NCBI GenBank assembly: GCA_046309815.1
Contig: JBKCOJ010000010.1
Span: 124,001-188,000 of the forward strand
Length of the DNA: 64,000 nucleotides
Reading direction: 5' to 3'
Origin: CAITNM01 sp021298215
Lineage (GTDB): Bacteria > Pseudomonadota > Alphaproteobacteria > Paracaedibacterales > CAITNM01
A model generated the notes under the pieces. That model did not search any database. It was not told where the DNA came from and saw only the letters and a list, made by a program, of their open reading frames with translations. Both the position numbers and the translations under genes were made by a program. Below, piece by piece: positions 16,992 through 26,818 of the stretch. Numbering within the stretch: the first letter of the stretch is position 1; each line of letters starts with the position of its first letter.

Positions 16992-19529
16992 TTATTTTTC
17001 TTGGATAATATATTTCTTAATTTGTTCGGCAACAATTAAATAGGAAAATGTTATTCCAATTAGTATTCCAAAAAAGTTAAGAGGCGGAGCAACAAAACCA
17101 AGAGACGTCCCTAAAAATGAATAAGGAATCGCTAAGCCTAGACAAACCAGTAGTATTGCAAGAGTCACAAGAAAAAAATTAGGTTGGCTTTGGAAAATTG
17201 ATTTTCTCGTGCGAATAACAAAAATAATCAAAATTTGGGTTACTAAAGACTCCATAAACCATTCAGTTTGAAAAAGAGCTGGAGAGACTTTAATTACATT
17301 TAACAAGATCCAAAATAAAAGGAAGTCAAAAATTGAACTCAAAGGCCCCATGAATAGCATGAACCTTAAAATACTCTTGAAATTCCACTTTCGTGGAGTT
17401 AATAAAAATTCGTGATCGACTTTGTCAAAAGGGATAGCCATTTGAGATGTATCATAGAGTAAATTATTTAATAAAATTTGTATTGGTAACATGGGTAAGA
17501 ATGGCAGAAAAAATGAAGTGCAAGCCATGGTAAGCATGTTTCCAAAATTTGAACTTGTCATTAGCATGAAGTATTTGACAATATTGGAATAAGCCTTTCG
17601 CCCCTCCATGACGGCATCGTGAATAATCTGCAAATTCTTTTCAAGTAAAATAAGATCTGAAGCTTCTTTTGCAATATCTGTGCTTGTATTGACAGCAATG
17701 CCGACATGGGCACTATAAAGTGATGGCGCATCATTGATACCATCACCCAAAAAGCCAACAATGTTACCTAAATTTTTTAACTCATACACAATGCGCCGTT
17801 TTTGGTCAGGCGTTAAGCGACAATAAAGATTGGTATGACGCAAACGCAAACTCAAGGCTAAATCATCAAGCCTACTTATTTCGGGGCCAGTTAGCACGCC
17901 CGTTATAGGAATATTAAGTTCATGACAAAGGTGCATTGTCACTTCTTTACTATCCCCTGTTAGAATGTATACGTCGATTTTTTGTTTTTTTAAGCTTGTA
18001 ATTGTTGTACGTGCATCAATTTTTGGCGGATCGTAAAATAAGCAAAAACCTGAGAAAATGAGGTCTTTTTCATCCTCAATTATTGCTTTGTGGTGGCTTT
18101 TTAGTTTAGTTTGCCATGCAATAGCTAAAATACGGTATCCTTTTTCTGATTCTCTTTGATACAGGTCTAATAACTTCAAGCGCATTTGTGGAGTAAGCGG
18201 CTTTAATTTATTATGTTGGTGGTAGTGAGTACACGAAGAAAGAATATTTTCTGGCGCTCCTTTAACAATGATTTTTCTGTGTTTACCATTGTCGAGAAGG
18301 ACAGAAATTCTTTTTCGTTCAAAATCAAAAGGAATTTCATCAATCTTTTCCCATTCAGAAACATCAACTGTCTTATTATCCAAAATAGCGTCGTCCAGAG
18401 GGGATTTAAGCCCTGTTTCAAAGAAACTATTAAGGTAAGCTAGGAAATGAACTTGTTCACTTTTTTCGTCGTTAGCGTTGATCGTATTAATAAGCTTTAC
18501 TTTTGCTTCTGTTAAAGTGCCTGTTTTATCTGTGCATAAAATATTCATGCCGCCTAAGTCGTGAATAGCAGAAAGACGTTTAACAATAACGTGCTTTTTG
18601 GCCATTTTTTTAGCTCCTCTTGCCAGCGCTACAGACATAACCATGGGCAAAAATTCGGGTGTCATACCAACCGCTAAAGCAAGACTAAATAAAACGGTTT
18701 CTAGCCATGAACGATGAAAATAAAAATTTACCATCAGCACAAAAAAAACCAAAAAAATGGTTATTTTCATCAAAAGTAACCCCAATTTTCTTGTCGCAAT
18801 TTCAAAAGATGAAGGAGAATGATCTTCTTTTAAAGGCTCAGATATCTTATTGATATAAGTTTTATAGCCGGTGGCACAAACCACCATACGTGCTTCACCG
18901 CTAACAACAGATGTCCCCATGAAAACGCTGTTAACAGCGTTTTCCAGATTTATTGTCGAAGGAACTAGTGAAGTAGTAGATAAATCAAAAGCATTTTTCT
19001 CAACAGGAAAGCTTTCTCCCGTTAATATTGCCTGATTAACGAATAAATGATTTTCCCAGAACAACCTTCCATCTGCTGGAACCATATCTCCAGCTTTTAA
19101 ATATACTATGTCACCAGGTACGAGATTTTTGTTTTTTATAATATTAATAGTGTTATCTCGTAAGACTTTTGTCTTCAGCGAGATAGATTCTTGTAGTTTT
19201 TTGACAGCTTGATTTGATGAGTATTCTTGAAAGAAATCAAGTGAGATACCCAAGCTGATAATAATAATGATAATAAGGCAATCCCATTTTTGATCTAAAA
19301 CAAAAGCAATAAAACAGATAATCAAAAGCAAAATAACTAATGGATTTTTAAATCGACGCAATAAAAGGTGAGCGATGGTTGTTTTTTTTTCGATCTGTAA
19401 GGTATTCTTTCCAACAATTTTTAAACGCTTAAGAGCTGCTGTTTGAGCTAATCCTGTTGTGCTGGTTTCTAACTTTTTTAAAATTTCTGAAAGGGATGAA
19501 TTCCAAAAATCAGGAGAAACAGATTGCAT
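16992..19529 (-). CDS. mgtA: Magnesium-translocating P-type ATPase (MgtA type)
   Basis: P-type ATPase of the inner membrane, 845 aa, of the magnesium-importing P3B class. TGES is at 170-173, the phosphorylated Asp334 is in DKTGT, and GDGINDAP closes the P domain. The membrane part carries MgtA-specific sequence: QILLNNLLYDTSQMAIPFD and FGNMLTM. About ten helices are recognisable, two before the actuator domain, two after it, and six at the C-terminus. An AGGAGG-containing leader of 42 nt separates it from hsp20 upstream, so the two are likely one transcript; there is no room for an Mg-sensing leader RNA. Confidence 0.92.
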   Translation of the reverse strand: MQSVSPDFWNSSLSEILKKLETSTTGLAQTAALKRLKIVGKNTLQIEKKTTIAHLLLRRFKNPLVILLLIICFIAFVLDQKWDCLIIIIIISLGISLDFFQEYSSNQAVKKLQESISLKTKVLRDNTINIIKNKNLVPGDIVYLKAGDMVPADGRLFWENHLFVNQAILTGESFPVEKNAFDLSTTSLVPSTINLENAVNSVFMGTSVVSGEARMVVCATGYKTYINKISEPLKEDHSPSSFEIATRKLGLLLMKITIFLVFFVLMVNFYFHRSWLETVLFSLALAVGMTPEFLPMVMSVALARGAKKMAKKHVIVKRLSAIHDLGGMNILCTDKTGTLTEAKVKLINTINANDEKSEQVHFLAYLNSFFETGLKSPLDDAILDNKTVDVSEWEKIDEIPFDFERKRISVLLDNGKHRKIIVKGAPENILSSCTHYHQHNKLKPLTPQMRLKLLDLYQRESEKGYRILAIAWQTKLKSHHKAIIEDEKDLIFSGFCLFYDPPKIDARTTITSLKKQKIDVYILTGDSKEVTMHLCHELNIPITGVLTGPEISRLDDLALSLRLRHTNLYCRLTPDQKRRIVYELKNLGNIVGFLGDGINDAPSLYSAHVGIAVNTSTDIAKEASDLILLEKNLQIIHDAVMEGRKAYSNIVKYFMLMTSSNFGNMLTMACTSFFLPFLPMLPIQILLNNLLYDTSQMAIPFDKVDHEFLLTPRKWNFKSILRFMLFMGPLSSIFDFLLFWILLNVIKVSPALFQTEWFMESLVTQILIIFVIRTRKSIFQSQPNFFLVTLAILLVCLGLAIPYSFLGTSLGFVAPPLNFFGILIGITFSYLIVAEQIKKYIIQEK

Positions 19530-19571
19530 AAAAAACCTTCTTTCCTCCTGATTTTATTCAAGCTAAATTGT

Positions 19572-20054
19572 TTATTGGCCTTTATGAACAGTAACTTTTT
19601 TTATTTTTTCTTTATTTTCTGCGGTTTTAGCGATATATATTTTTAAAATCCCATTTTTGATCTTAGCGTCAATATCTTCCACATTGGCATCATAAGGTAA
19701 GGTAATACTTCTTCCAAATGATCCTTGAATGCACTCTCTAAGGTGATAGTTCTCTTTATCTTCTTTTTTTTCACTGCTTTTTGTTGCATAGATATGCAGT
19801 TCATTATTAGCAATGGAAACATCAACATCTTTCTCTTCAACACCAGGGAGCTCGGCTGTTATTTCATACTGTTTTTCTTTTTCTTTAATATTAATACTAG
19901 GTGTTAAAAACTCGTTATCTATTATATTCAATGGAAATCTATCTCTGAAATTTTCGAAAATACGGTTGATCTCATTATGAAGGCTTAAGAAAGAATCTTT
20001 GTTGTGTGGCTGGGGTAAATTTTTCCAAAAAGGTGTTAGCCAATTCTTCTTCAT
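19572..20054 (-). CDS. hsp20: Hsp20 small heat shock protein
   Basis: Small heat-shock chaperone, 160 aa, holding unfolding proteins in soluble form. The alpha-crystallin domain spans about 60-155, with AELPGVEEKDVDVSI, the SFGRSITLPYDANVEDIDAKIKNG region and the C-terminal IXI-like ILKIYIAK. I start at ATG 20054 because AAGGAGGAG lies just upstream; an in-frame ATG at 20117 gives an unrelated Lys-rich extension. The gene is first in a likely hsp20-mgtA transcript. A sigma-32-like promoter lies about 90-120 nt upstream. Confidence 0.94.
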   Translation of the reverse strand: MKKNWLTPFWKNLPQPHNKDSFLSLHNEINRIFENFRDRFPLNIIDNEFLTPSINIKEKEKQYEITAELPGVEEKDVDVSIANNELHIYATKSSEKKEDKENYHLRECIQGSFGRSITLPYDANVEDIDAKIKNGILKIYIAKTAENKEKIKKVTVHKGQ

Positions 20055-20143
20055 ATTCTCCTCCTTCTTTTTCTCAGATTTGAACATTTTGATCTGCAAA
20101 AAATCAACACAGATCAACTTTCTTATAACTTACATCAAAATAA

Positions 20144-20173
20144 AAATCTAGTTTTAAGAATACGCGCTTCAAG
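20144..20173 (-). promoter_or_regulatory. Candidate heat-shock promoter of hsp20
   Basis: On the minus strand CTTGAA (20173-20168) is followed after 16 nt by CTAGATTT (20151-20144). This resembles sigma-32 promoters of alphaproteobacteria (CTTGAA with a C-rich/TATNT-type -10), though the -10 is imperfect. Position suits hsp20. Confidence 0.35.
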
Positions 20174-20265
20174 AAGGTTATTGCCAATTTAAATATCATG
20201 CCCCCCTCTTGCATTTACGCGTAATTACGATAGGGTAGAATCAAATTTTCTAACATTTTATTTTC

Positions 20266-22938
20266 ATGACGTTGCATCTTGTTGATGGTTCTGGTTACAT
20301 CTTTCGTGCTTATTACGCATTACCCCCTTTAACAAGTCCCAAAGGAGTACCAGTTGGCGCTGTGTATGGGTTTTGCAATATGCTGTATCGCCTTATTGAA
20401 AAAGTTGATAGCAATAGGTTGCTGGTCATTTTTGATGCAGGACGTAAAACGTTTCGTCAAGACATTTATCCTGACTATAAAGCGCACCGACCGCCACCAC
20501 CAGATGATTTGATTCCTCAGTTCTCTCTTATACGTGAAGCATGCGAGGCCTTTGGTGTGCCATCGGTTGAACTGCCTGGTTTTGAGGCGGATGATCTCAT
20601 TGCATCTTATGCGAAAACAACCGTTGAAAGGGGCGATAAGGCCCAGATTATTTCAGCTGATAAAGATCTCATGCAGCTGCTACGGCCAGGCATTACGATG
20701 TGGGATCCTATCAAAAATAGGACTATTGATGATAAAATTGTTTTTGAAAAATTTGGTGTGACGCCAGATAAAGTTATTGATGTGCAGGCCCTTTGTGGTG
20801 ATAGCAGTGATAATATTCCTGGCGTTCCAGGATTTGGGCCGAAAACATCAGCTGAATTAATCCAAGCGTTCGGAAGCTTAGAGAATCTTCTAGAAAATAT
20901 TACCGAAGTTAAACAACCAAGACGTCGTGATCTTTTAACACAGCATGCTGAATTAGCGCGTATTTCAAAACGTTTGGTAACGCTTGATGATAGTGCACCA
21001 CTCCCTGTTGCCTATGGAGAAATAGCTCCTGTTGTTGCCGATTTTGAAAAACGAGATTCGTTCTTAAAAGATCTTGGCTTTTTAAGTTTGATGAAACGTT
21101 TACAAATGGCTGATAGCAACACAAGTAGCAAAGCAGCAGAGTATGTCTGTGTCACAAATGTTGATGTGCTAAGGCAATGGGTAAACGAAGCACAAGGTGC
21201 TGGAAAAATTGTCATTGATTGTGAAACAACCTCGCTTAATGCTATGCAGGCAAAGCTTGTTGGCATAGCGCTGGGGTTGCCAAGCCTTAATGGCTATAGA
21301 GCAGCATACCTTCCTCTTGCTCATCAAGAAGGCACCCAGCAGATTTCTTTGGATGTTGCAAGAAATGTATTGCAACCACTTTTTGCAAACCCTGCAATCA
21401 TGAAAATTGGCCATAACCTTAAATATGATTTGCTCGTTTTACGTCAGCATGGATTTGAGGTGGCAACCGTTGATGACACGATGCTGATGTCCTATGCCTT
21501 GCATGCTGGGGAGCATGGTCACTCGATGGATGAGTTAGCTCTTAAATACCTGGATAGGACAACAATTACTTTTGCTGAAGTGGCAGGAAAAGGCAAAGCG
21601 CAGAAAACTTTTGATATGGTAAGTATTCCAGACGCCACAAAATATGCTGCTGAAGATGCTGAAATCACCGGTCTTTTGTGTAATCACTTCAAGCCAGAGC
21701 TAAGCACAAACCAGGTGAGTAGCGTTTACGAATTAACGGAAAAACCACTTATCCCCGTGATTGTTTCCATGGAAGAAGCAGGTATTTGTGTTGATACAAA
21801 TCAACTGCAGCACTTAGGACAGGATTTCTCGGCGCGTTTAGCAAGTCTAACCCAAGAAATTTATGCTTTGGCTGGTTGTGAATTTAATATTGCATCGCCT
21901 TCGCAACTGGGAGAAATTCTCTATGAAAAACATCAAATGCCAGGCGGTAAAAAAACTAAAACAGGAAGCTACAGTACTGATGTAGATGTGTTGGAAAAGC
22001 TGGTGATGCAAGGATTTGATCTTCCTAAAAAAGTGCTGGAATGGCGTGCGTTAGCAAAATTAAATTCTACCTATGTCGAAGGTCTTTTAAGCGCCATTAA
22101 TCCAACAACAGGGCGTGTGCATACTAGCTATTCGATGGTTGGTGCTGCAACAGGGAGGTTATCATCGTCTGATCCCAATTTACAAAATATTCCCATCAAA
22201 AGCGAAGACGGACGAAAAATTCGCCAGGCCTTTATTGCAAAGCCAGGTCATAAGCTTGTGAGTCTTGATTACTCACAAATTGAGCTGCGTCTTCTTGCTC
22301 ACTTCGCGGATGTTCCAACCTTGCAAGATGCCTTTTTAAAAGGCGAAGATATTCATACGCGTACCGCTTGTGATGTATTTGGCGTAACGCCGGATCAAGT
22401 GGATGCAGGTCTTCGTAGACGCGCAAAGACGATAAATTTTGGCATTATTTATGGTATTAGTGCGTTTGGACTTGCCAAACAGCTTAGCGTTTCTAATCAA
22501 GAAGCAAGTCAAATGATTAATGCGTACTTTGAGCGTTATCCCGGTATCGATGTATACATTAGAAGCAGCCAGCGTCAAGCGCGAGAGCAAGGCTTTGTGA
22601 CAACACTTATGGGGCGTAAGGTCCACACAGTAGGAATTTTGGACAAGAATGGAATGGTGCGCCAATTTGCAGAGCGCCAGGCAACGAATGCGCCTTTACA
22701 AGGTAGTAATGCAGATATCATTAAGCGTGCCATGATAAAAATTCATAATTTTTTGAAGTTCCACCAAACAAAGCTATTGTTACAAGTTCATGATGAATTA
22801 GTGTTTGAAGTGCCTGAAAATGAGCAAGAACAAGTTGTGCCAAAGCTCAAAGGGATCATGGAAAATATTGTTCAATTAAAAGTTCCATTGGTGGTGGGCG
22901 TAGGCATGGGTGATAATTGGGAGGCGGCACATGGGTAA
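20266..22938 (+). CDS. polA: DNA polymerase I
   Basis: Family A polymerase, 890 aa, for Okazaki-fragment maturation and repair. The N-terminal 5'-3' exonuclease begins TLHLVDGSGYIFRAYYALPPL and carries ADDLIASYA and GDSSDNIPGVPG. The 3'-5' proofreading domain looks intact: VIDCETTSLNAM has the metal-binding DxE. The polymerase domain has DPNLQNIPIKSEDGRKIR, SLDYSQIELRLLAH (motif A), RRAKTINFGIIYG (the O helix) and LLQVHDELVFEVP (motif C). Length is slightly under typical (about 930). The WG-repeat gene starts inside its last codons, with 8 nt overlap. Confidence 0.98.
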   Translation: MTLHLVDGSGYIFRAYYALPPLTSPKGVPVGAVYGFCNMLYRLIEKVDSNRLLVIFDAGRKTFRQDIYPDYKAHRPPPPDDLIPQFSLIREACEAFGVPSVELPGFEADDLIASYAKTTVERGDKAQIISADKDLMQLLRPGITMWDPIKNRTIDDKIVFEKFGVTPDKVIDVQALCGDSSDNIPGVPGFGPKTSAELIQAFGSLENLLENITEVKQPRRRDLLTQHAELARISKRLVTLDDSAPLPVAYGEIAPVVADFEKRDSFLKDLGFLSLMKRLQMADSNTSSKAAEYVCVTNVDVLRQWVNEAQGAGKIVIDCETTSLNAMQAKLVGIALGLPSLNGYRAAYLPLAHQEGTQQISLDVARNVLQPLFANPAIMKIGHNLKYDLLVLRQHGFEVATVDDTMLMSYALHAGEHGHSMDELALKYLDRTTITFAEVAGKGKAQKTFDMVSIPDATKYAAEDAEITGLLCNHFKPELSTNQVSSVYELTEKPLIPVIVSMEEAGICVDTNQLQHLGQDFSARLASLTQEIYALAGCEFNIASPSQLGEILYEKHQMPGGKKTKTGSYSTDVDVLEKLVMQGFDLPKKVLEWRALAKLNSTYVEGLLSAINPTTGRVHTSYSMVGAATGRLSSSDPNLQNIPIKSEDGRKIRQAFIAKPGHKLVSLDYSQIELRLLAHFADVPTLQDAFLKGEDIHTRTACDVFGVTPDQVDAGLRRRAKTINFGIIYGISAFGLAKQLSVSNQEASQMINAYFERYPGIDVYIRSSQRQAREQGFVTTLMGRKVHTVGILDKNGMVRQFAERQATNAPLQGSNADIIKRAMIKIHNFLKFHQTKLLLQVHDELVFEVPENEQEQVVPKLKGIMENIVQLKVPLVVGVGMGDNWEAAHG

Positions 22939-23653
22939 AATAGTGCTTAAAAATCTACTTTTTATTTTGCTCATTATTCCTTGTTTTACCAAGGAATCTC
23001 ACAAGAAAGAACCTTTATACACTTTTAAAGACCCGCCAACACAATACGTTGGCTTTAAGAATAAAGCAGGAAAGATCATAATCCCTGCTATTTATAAGAG
23101 TGTGTATACAAGTTCTAAAGGACCATTTTTTTCTCCGACAACAAAGGGATTTCAGTGGGCTTTTGAAAATATAACGCTGGTCAGTAAAGATGGGTGCTAT
23201 TGGTGGATTGATCGCACCGGAAAAATTTTATATGAATCTTTTTTCTTCGATAATGGGCCGGATTATTTTCACCAAGGATTATCAAGAATTATAGAAAACG
23301 AGAAATTTGGTTTTATCAATCAGCATGGTGTGGCCACAGTGAAGCCGCAGTATGATTTTGCTTCTCCCTTTTTTCTTATTAATTATGAAGGGAAGATAGA
23401 TTTCGCAGCAGCGCAAGGTATGGAAGATAAAGGTGGGTATGCCTATGTTGCACAGGGCTGTTGGTATTCTTATCCTGCTTATACAAAATTTCCAATTGCG
23501 CATCGTCGGGTGCCACCTGATGTCTATCCTGAAATTGTAGGGGGTAAATGGGGAGTGATTTCTACTAAAGGTGAAATAGTAGTAGAACTTACACATGATT
23601 CCTCCGAAGCAGCTTTTGATGTCTTGAAAGATGTTGTTAAGAAGAAGGTATAG
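22931..23653 (+). CDS. Secreted WG-repeat protein
   Basis: Exported protein, 240 aa, of the WG-repeat type (short repeats around a WGxI/GFIN core that form beta-rich structures, often thought to bind partners). A signal peptide covers about 1-19 (LLFILLIIPCF). Repeat units are seen at YVGFKNKAGKIIIPAIY, FGFINQHGVATVKPQYDF and KWGVISTKGEIVVE. I start at ATG 22931, overlapping the polA stop by 8 nt, with GGAGGC upstream. This coupling ties it to polA expression, though no functional link is obvious. Substrate or partner unknown. Confidence 0.78.
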   Translation: MGKIVLKNLLFILLIIPCFTKESHKKEPLYTFKDPPTQYVGFKNKAGKIIIPAIYKSVYTSSKGPFFSPTTKGFQWAFENITLVSKDGCYWWIDRTGKILYESFFFDNGPDYFHQGLSRIIENEKFGFINQHGVATVKPQYDFASPFFLINYEGKIDFAAAQGMEDKGGYAYVAQGCWYSYPAYTKFPIAHRRVPPDVYPEIVGGKWGVISTKGEIVVELTHDSSEAAFDVLKDVVKKKV

Positions 23654-23668
23654 AGGTTGTAATATTTA

Positions 23669-24772
23669 ATGACCCCCATCTCCCTCTATATCCACTGGCC
23701 ATTTTGTCTGTCCAAGTGCCCATATTGTGATTTCAATAGTCATGTTCGTGAATCTTATCAAGAGGCTGAGTGGCAGCAGGCGTTATGCGAAGAACTTCGG
23801 CGCATTCATGCGTTGATTGGTCCAAGACAACTCGTCACCATTTTCTTTGGTGGCGGTACCCCTTCACTCATGCAGCCAAAAACTGTGGAAGCAATTATTA
23901 AGGAAGCGACGCAACTATGGCAAACGTCCTCTAATCTTGAAGTAACTCTTGAGGCAAATCCTAATAGTGTAGAGGTTGAAAAATTCCAACAACTTGCAAG
24001 TGCAGGCGTGAATCGCATCTCCATTGGTGTGCAGTCTGTGCGTGCTGAACGTCTCAAAAATTTAGGTCGCAAACACAGCGTCGAAGAAGCAATTCGTGCT
24101 ATTCACACAGCGCAGTCTATTTTTAAGCGTGTTAGTTTTGATCTCATTTACGCAACACCTAATCAAAGCTTGGCAGAATGGGAGCAGGAACTAGAAGAAG
24201 CACTGCAATTTGGTACCGAGCATTTATCTTTATACCAACTCACCATTGAACCTAACACTGCATTTGAACGTCTTCATGCGCAAGGCGAATTAATTCTGCC
24301 AGTTGATGATCTCGCTGCTGATATGTATGAGTTAACTAATGCAAAATGTGCAGCAAATGGCTTACATGCTTACGAAGTTTCAAACTATGCGAAATTAGGT
24401 GCTGAATGCCAGCATAACTTAACCTATTGGCGCTATGGCGAGTACATAGGGGTGGGGCCAGGAGCTCACGGGCGATTGATAATGGATGGCAAACGTTTTG
24501 CTACTAAACAATACCGCACACCAGAGCGCTGGCTTAAAGAATCTATTCGCGATGAAGAGTGCTTGGAATTATCTGCTAATGAACAAGAGCAAGAACGAGT
24601 ACTCATGGGGCTACGTACAACAGAAGGCATCTCTTGGCAAAAACCAATTTCATCTAAAATTCAAACGCTGATTGATGGGGAATTTTTATTGAACAAAGAT
24701 AAGAGGCTCATAGCAACTCCAAAAGGCCGATTAAGCCTACAAGCCGTTTTGCGATTTGGATTTGGCGAATAG
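23669..24772 (+). CDS. hemW: Radical SAM heme chaperone HemW
   Basis: Radical SAM protein, 367 aa, of the HemW group (formerly oxygen-independent coproporphyrinogen oxidase-like), which delivers heme to respiratory proteins. The cluster motif is CLSKCPYC near residue 13, preceded by YIHWPF. GGGTPS and EANP follow, and HNLTYWR matches the HNxxYW motif that separates HemW from HemN. It starts 15 nt after the secreted WG gene. Presence of the cytochrome oxidase operon in the same window suits a heme-handling role. Confidence 0.94.
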   Translation: MTPISLYIHWPFCLSKCPYCDFNSHVRESYQEAEWQQALCEELRRIHALIGPRQLVTIFFGGGTPSLMQPKTVEAIIKEATQLWQTSSNLEVTLEANPNSVEVEKFQQLASAGVNRISIGVQSVRAERLKNLGRKHSVEEAIRAIHTAQSIFKRVSFDLIYATPNQSLAEWEQELEEALQFGTEHLSLYQLTIEPNTAFERLHAQGELILPVDDLAADMYELTNAKCAANGLHAYEVSNYAKLGAECQHNLTYWRYGEYIGVGPGAHGRLIMDGKRFATKQYRTPERWLKESIRDEECLELSANEQEQERVLMGLRTTEGISWQKPISSKIQTLIDGEFLLNKDKRLIATPKGRLSLQAVLRFGFGE

Positions 24773-24782
24773 AAAATCTATT

Positions 24783-24856
24783 TGGCTGGGGGACCTGGAT
24801 TCGAACCAGAGTTGCCCGGTCCAGAGCCGGGAGTTCTACCGCTAAACTATCCCCCA
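24783..24856 (-). tRNA. tRNA-Gln (CTG)
   Basis: Full cloverleaf on the minus strand, 74 nt with encoded CCA. The anticodon loop CTCTGGA gives anticodon CTG. It begins with T1, and the T1-A72 pair is typical of tRNA-Gln. It lies between hemW and ppx on the other strand. Confidence 0.93.
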
Positions 24857-24936
24857 GCAGTACATATTCTTACTATCATATTATGGTGATAGAGTGTAAG
24901 ATATAAAAAAAAGTAAATATAAAAAGAAATGTATAA

Positions 24937-26028
24937 ATGTCTGGGTATGATGTTCAAAAACAACACCACGAGGAGTTTCGACCGCTAGAATGTGATGGCC
25001 ATCACCCGATCATTGCGGCGATTGATCTAGGCACTAATTCTTGTCGCTTATTGGTTGCGCGCGTAAATGTTGCCGGTGTTCGCACGAATTATTTTAGAAG
25101 TCGCCCAAAACCAGTTTCATGGAAGGTTATTGATTCTTTTGCAAAGGTTGTACGCCTTGGTGAGGGATTGCATAGCAATGGTGAATTATCTGAAGATGCG
25201 ATGGATCGTGCAATGGAGGCTCTTTCTGTTTGTCGAAAAAAATTAGATCGTTATCATCTGCATAGCTTGCGTGTCGTTGCTACAGAAGCTTGTAGGCGTG
25301 CCAGTAATAACCATGTGTTGGTTGATCGGGCCAAAAAAGAATTAGATTTTGACATTGAAATTATTAATGCGGAAGAAGAAGCAAGCCTTGCTCTCAAGGG
25401 CTGTTCGGCAATGCTGAACCCACATATACCTTATGGAATTGTTTTTGATATAGGCGGGGGAAGCACTGAGGTTATTCTTGTTAAACTCAAGAAGAGTTCA
25501 AAACGTCAACCAGGCTATGCAGTGCCGTTTGATGAAATTGATTCAATTTCAGTGCCTTATGGAGTGGTTACAACTACCGAAGCTGTTGGTATGCCTTTAG
25601 AAACTGAAGAATCCCATAAATTTTTACAAGGTAAAATTTTTGAAAGATTAGGCGGCTTTGTTGAGCGAAATAATATTAAGAAGCTTATAGAAAAAGAAGA
25701 ATTACAAATTACCGGAAGCTCAGGAACGGTGACAACTCTAGCGGCCCTTCATTTAGGGCTTGAGCATTATGATCGACGTGTTATTGATGGAATGTCTATT
25801 TTGTATTCCGATTTATATAATGTGATAAGTCGTATTTTAAAAATGACGCGCGAAGAGCGTCTTGATCAATCAAACATTGGATTTAGCAGAGCCGACTATG
25901 TGTTAACCGGCTCAAATATCTTGAAAGCGATATGTGATGCTCTCCCCCTTAAAACAATGAAAATTGCAGATCGCGGTGTACGAGAGGGAATTCTTATCGA
26001 TTTAATGTTAGAAGTGATCAAGGTGTAA
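24937..26028 (+). CDS. ppx: Ppx/GppA phosphatase
   Basis: Exopolyphosphatase/guanosine-pentaphosphate phosphatase family protein, 363 aa, of the ASKHA fold. AAIDLGTNSCRLLV (27-40) is the phosphate-1 motif, AEEEASLALKG the family-specific Glu segment, and FDIGGGSTEVIL the phosphate-2 motif. It lacks the C-terminal HD domain of longer Ppx, as in the alphaproteobacterial two-domain form. Whether it acts on polyphosphate or pppGpp cannot be told. dapF begins 1 nt after its stop, so it may lead the dapF-recJ-dapD-dapE run. In other alphaproteobacteria this gene often pairs with rlmE, which is absent here. Confidence 0.9.
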   Translation: MSGYDVQKQHHEEFRPLECDGHHPIIAAIDLGTNSCRLLVARVNVAGVRTNYFRSRPKPVSWKVIDSFAKVVRLGEGLHSNGELSEDAMDRAMEALSVCRKKLDRYHLHSLRVVATEACRRASNNHVLVDRAKKELDFDIEIINAEEEASLALKGCSAMLNPHIPYGIVFDIGGGSTEVILVKLKKSSKRQPGYAVPFDEIDSISVPYGVVTTTEAVGMPLETEESHKFLQGKIFERLGGFVERNNIKKLIEKEELQITGSSGTVTTLAALHLGLEHYDRRVIDGMSILYSDLYNVISRILKMTREERLDQSNIGFSRADYVLTGSNILKAICDALPLKTMKIADRGVREGILIDLMLEVIKV

Positions 26029-26029
26029 T

Positions 26030-26818
26030 ATGGAATTTATCAAAGCACAAGGTTTGGGAAATGATTTTGTTATGCTTGTTAATCCAGGCATTCCAGAGGA
26101 CAATTTTAGCAATTTAAGTCGGCATTTAGCTGACCGTAGATACGGCATTGGCTGCGATCAGGTTGTTATTGCTCAAGAAAATAACGAGCAGATTCGCGTT
26201 CGTTTTTTTAATGCAGATGGTTCGGAAGCTGAAAGTTGTGGTAATGGCAGTCGCTGCATTGCAAAATACCTTATGGAAAAAAAACAGCAAGACTCTATTA
26301 CTATTGAAACAATCGGCGGAATTTTAAATTGTCAGCAAGATGCTGATATGATTAAAGTTCAGATGCCAATACCGACCGTTAAAATACTTGATGGCCCAGA
26401 GTCACTAGGACATCTTTCTACGCCAGATGCTGTCGCTGTTCACGTTGGGAATCCACATTTAATTTGTTTTGTTGATGATGTTGATTTGGCGTCTCAATAT
26501 GGTGCAGGGCTTGAAAATCATCCAGGTTTTCCGTTGCGTACAAATGTTGATTTTGTAAAAGTTATTGATTCAACACATTTGCAATTAAAAGTTTGGGAAC
26601 GAGGAACAGGTATTACGCCTGCTTGCGGTAGCGGTGCTTGCGCAACAGTTGTTGGCGCTTATGCGCATAAATTAGTCGAAAATAAAGTAAAAGTATCTCA
26701 AGAGGGTGGCGACTTATGGGTGCAATGGGATGAGAAAGAATTGTTTATGATCGGTCCTGCTTCTATTGTTTTTACTGGTAATCTTCCACAACATGATGCG
26801 CTCACTGAAAGGTTTTGA
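26030..26818 (+). CDS. dapF: Diaminopimelate epimerase
   Basis: Cofactor-free racemase, 262 aa, converting LL- to meso-diaminopimelate for lysine and peptidoglycan. Both catalytic cysteines are present: Cys70 in AESCGNGSR and Cys199 in TPACGSGAC. The N-terminus FIKAQGLGNDFVML is canonical. Length is normal. The recJ start overlaps its last 26 nt. dapD and dapE follow recJ, so most of the later DAP steps are in this operon; meso-DAP synthesis implies a peptidoglycan cell wall. Confidence 0.97.
   Translation: MEFIKAQGLGNDFVMLVNPGIPEDNFSNLSRHLADRRYGIGCDQVVIAQENNEQIRVRFFNADGSEAESCGNGSRCIAKYLMEKKQQDSITIETIGGILNCQQDADMIKVQMPIPTVKILDGPESLGHLSTPDAVAVHVGNPHLICFVDDVDLASQYGAGLENHPGFPLRTNVDFVKVIDSTHLQLKVWERGTGITPACGSGACATVVGAYAHKLVENKVKVSQEGGDLWVQWDEKELFMIGPASIVFTGNLPQHDALTERF

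Noticed and set aside
19530..19571. Magnesium-sensing leader RNA before mgtA
   Set aside because: Only 42 nt separate hsp20 and mgtA, too short for known Mg riboswitches.
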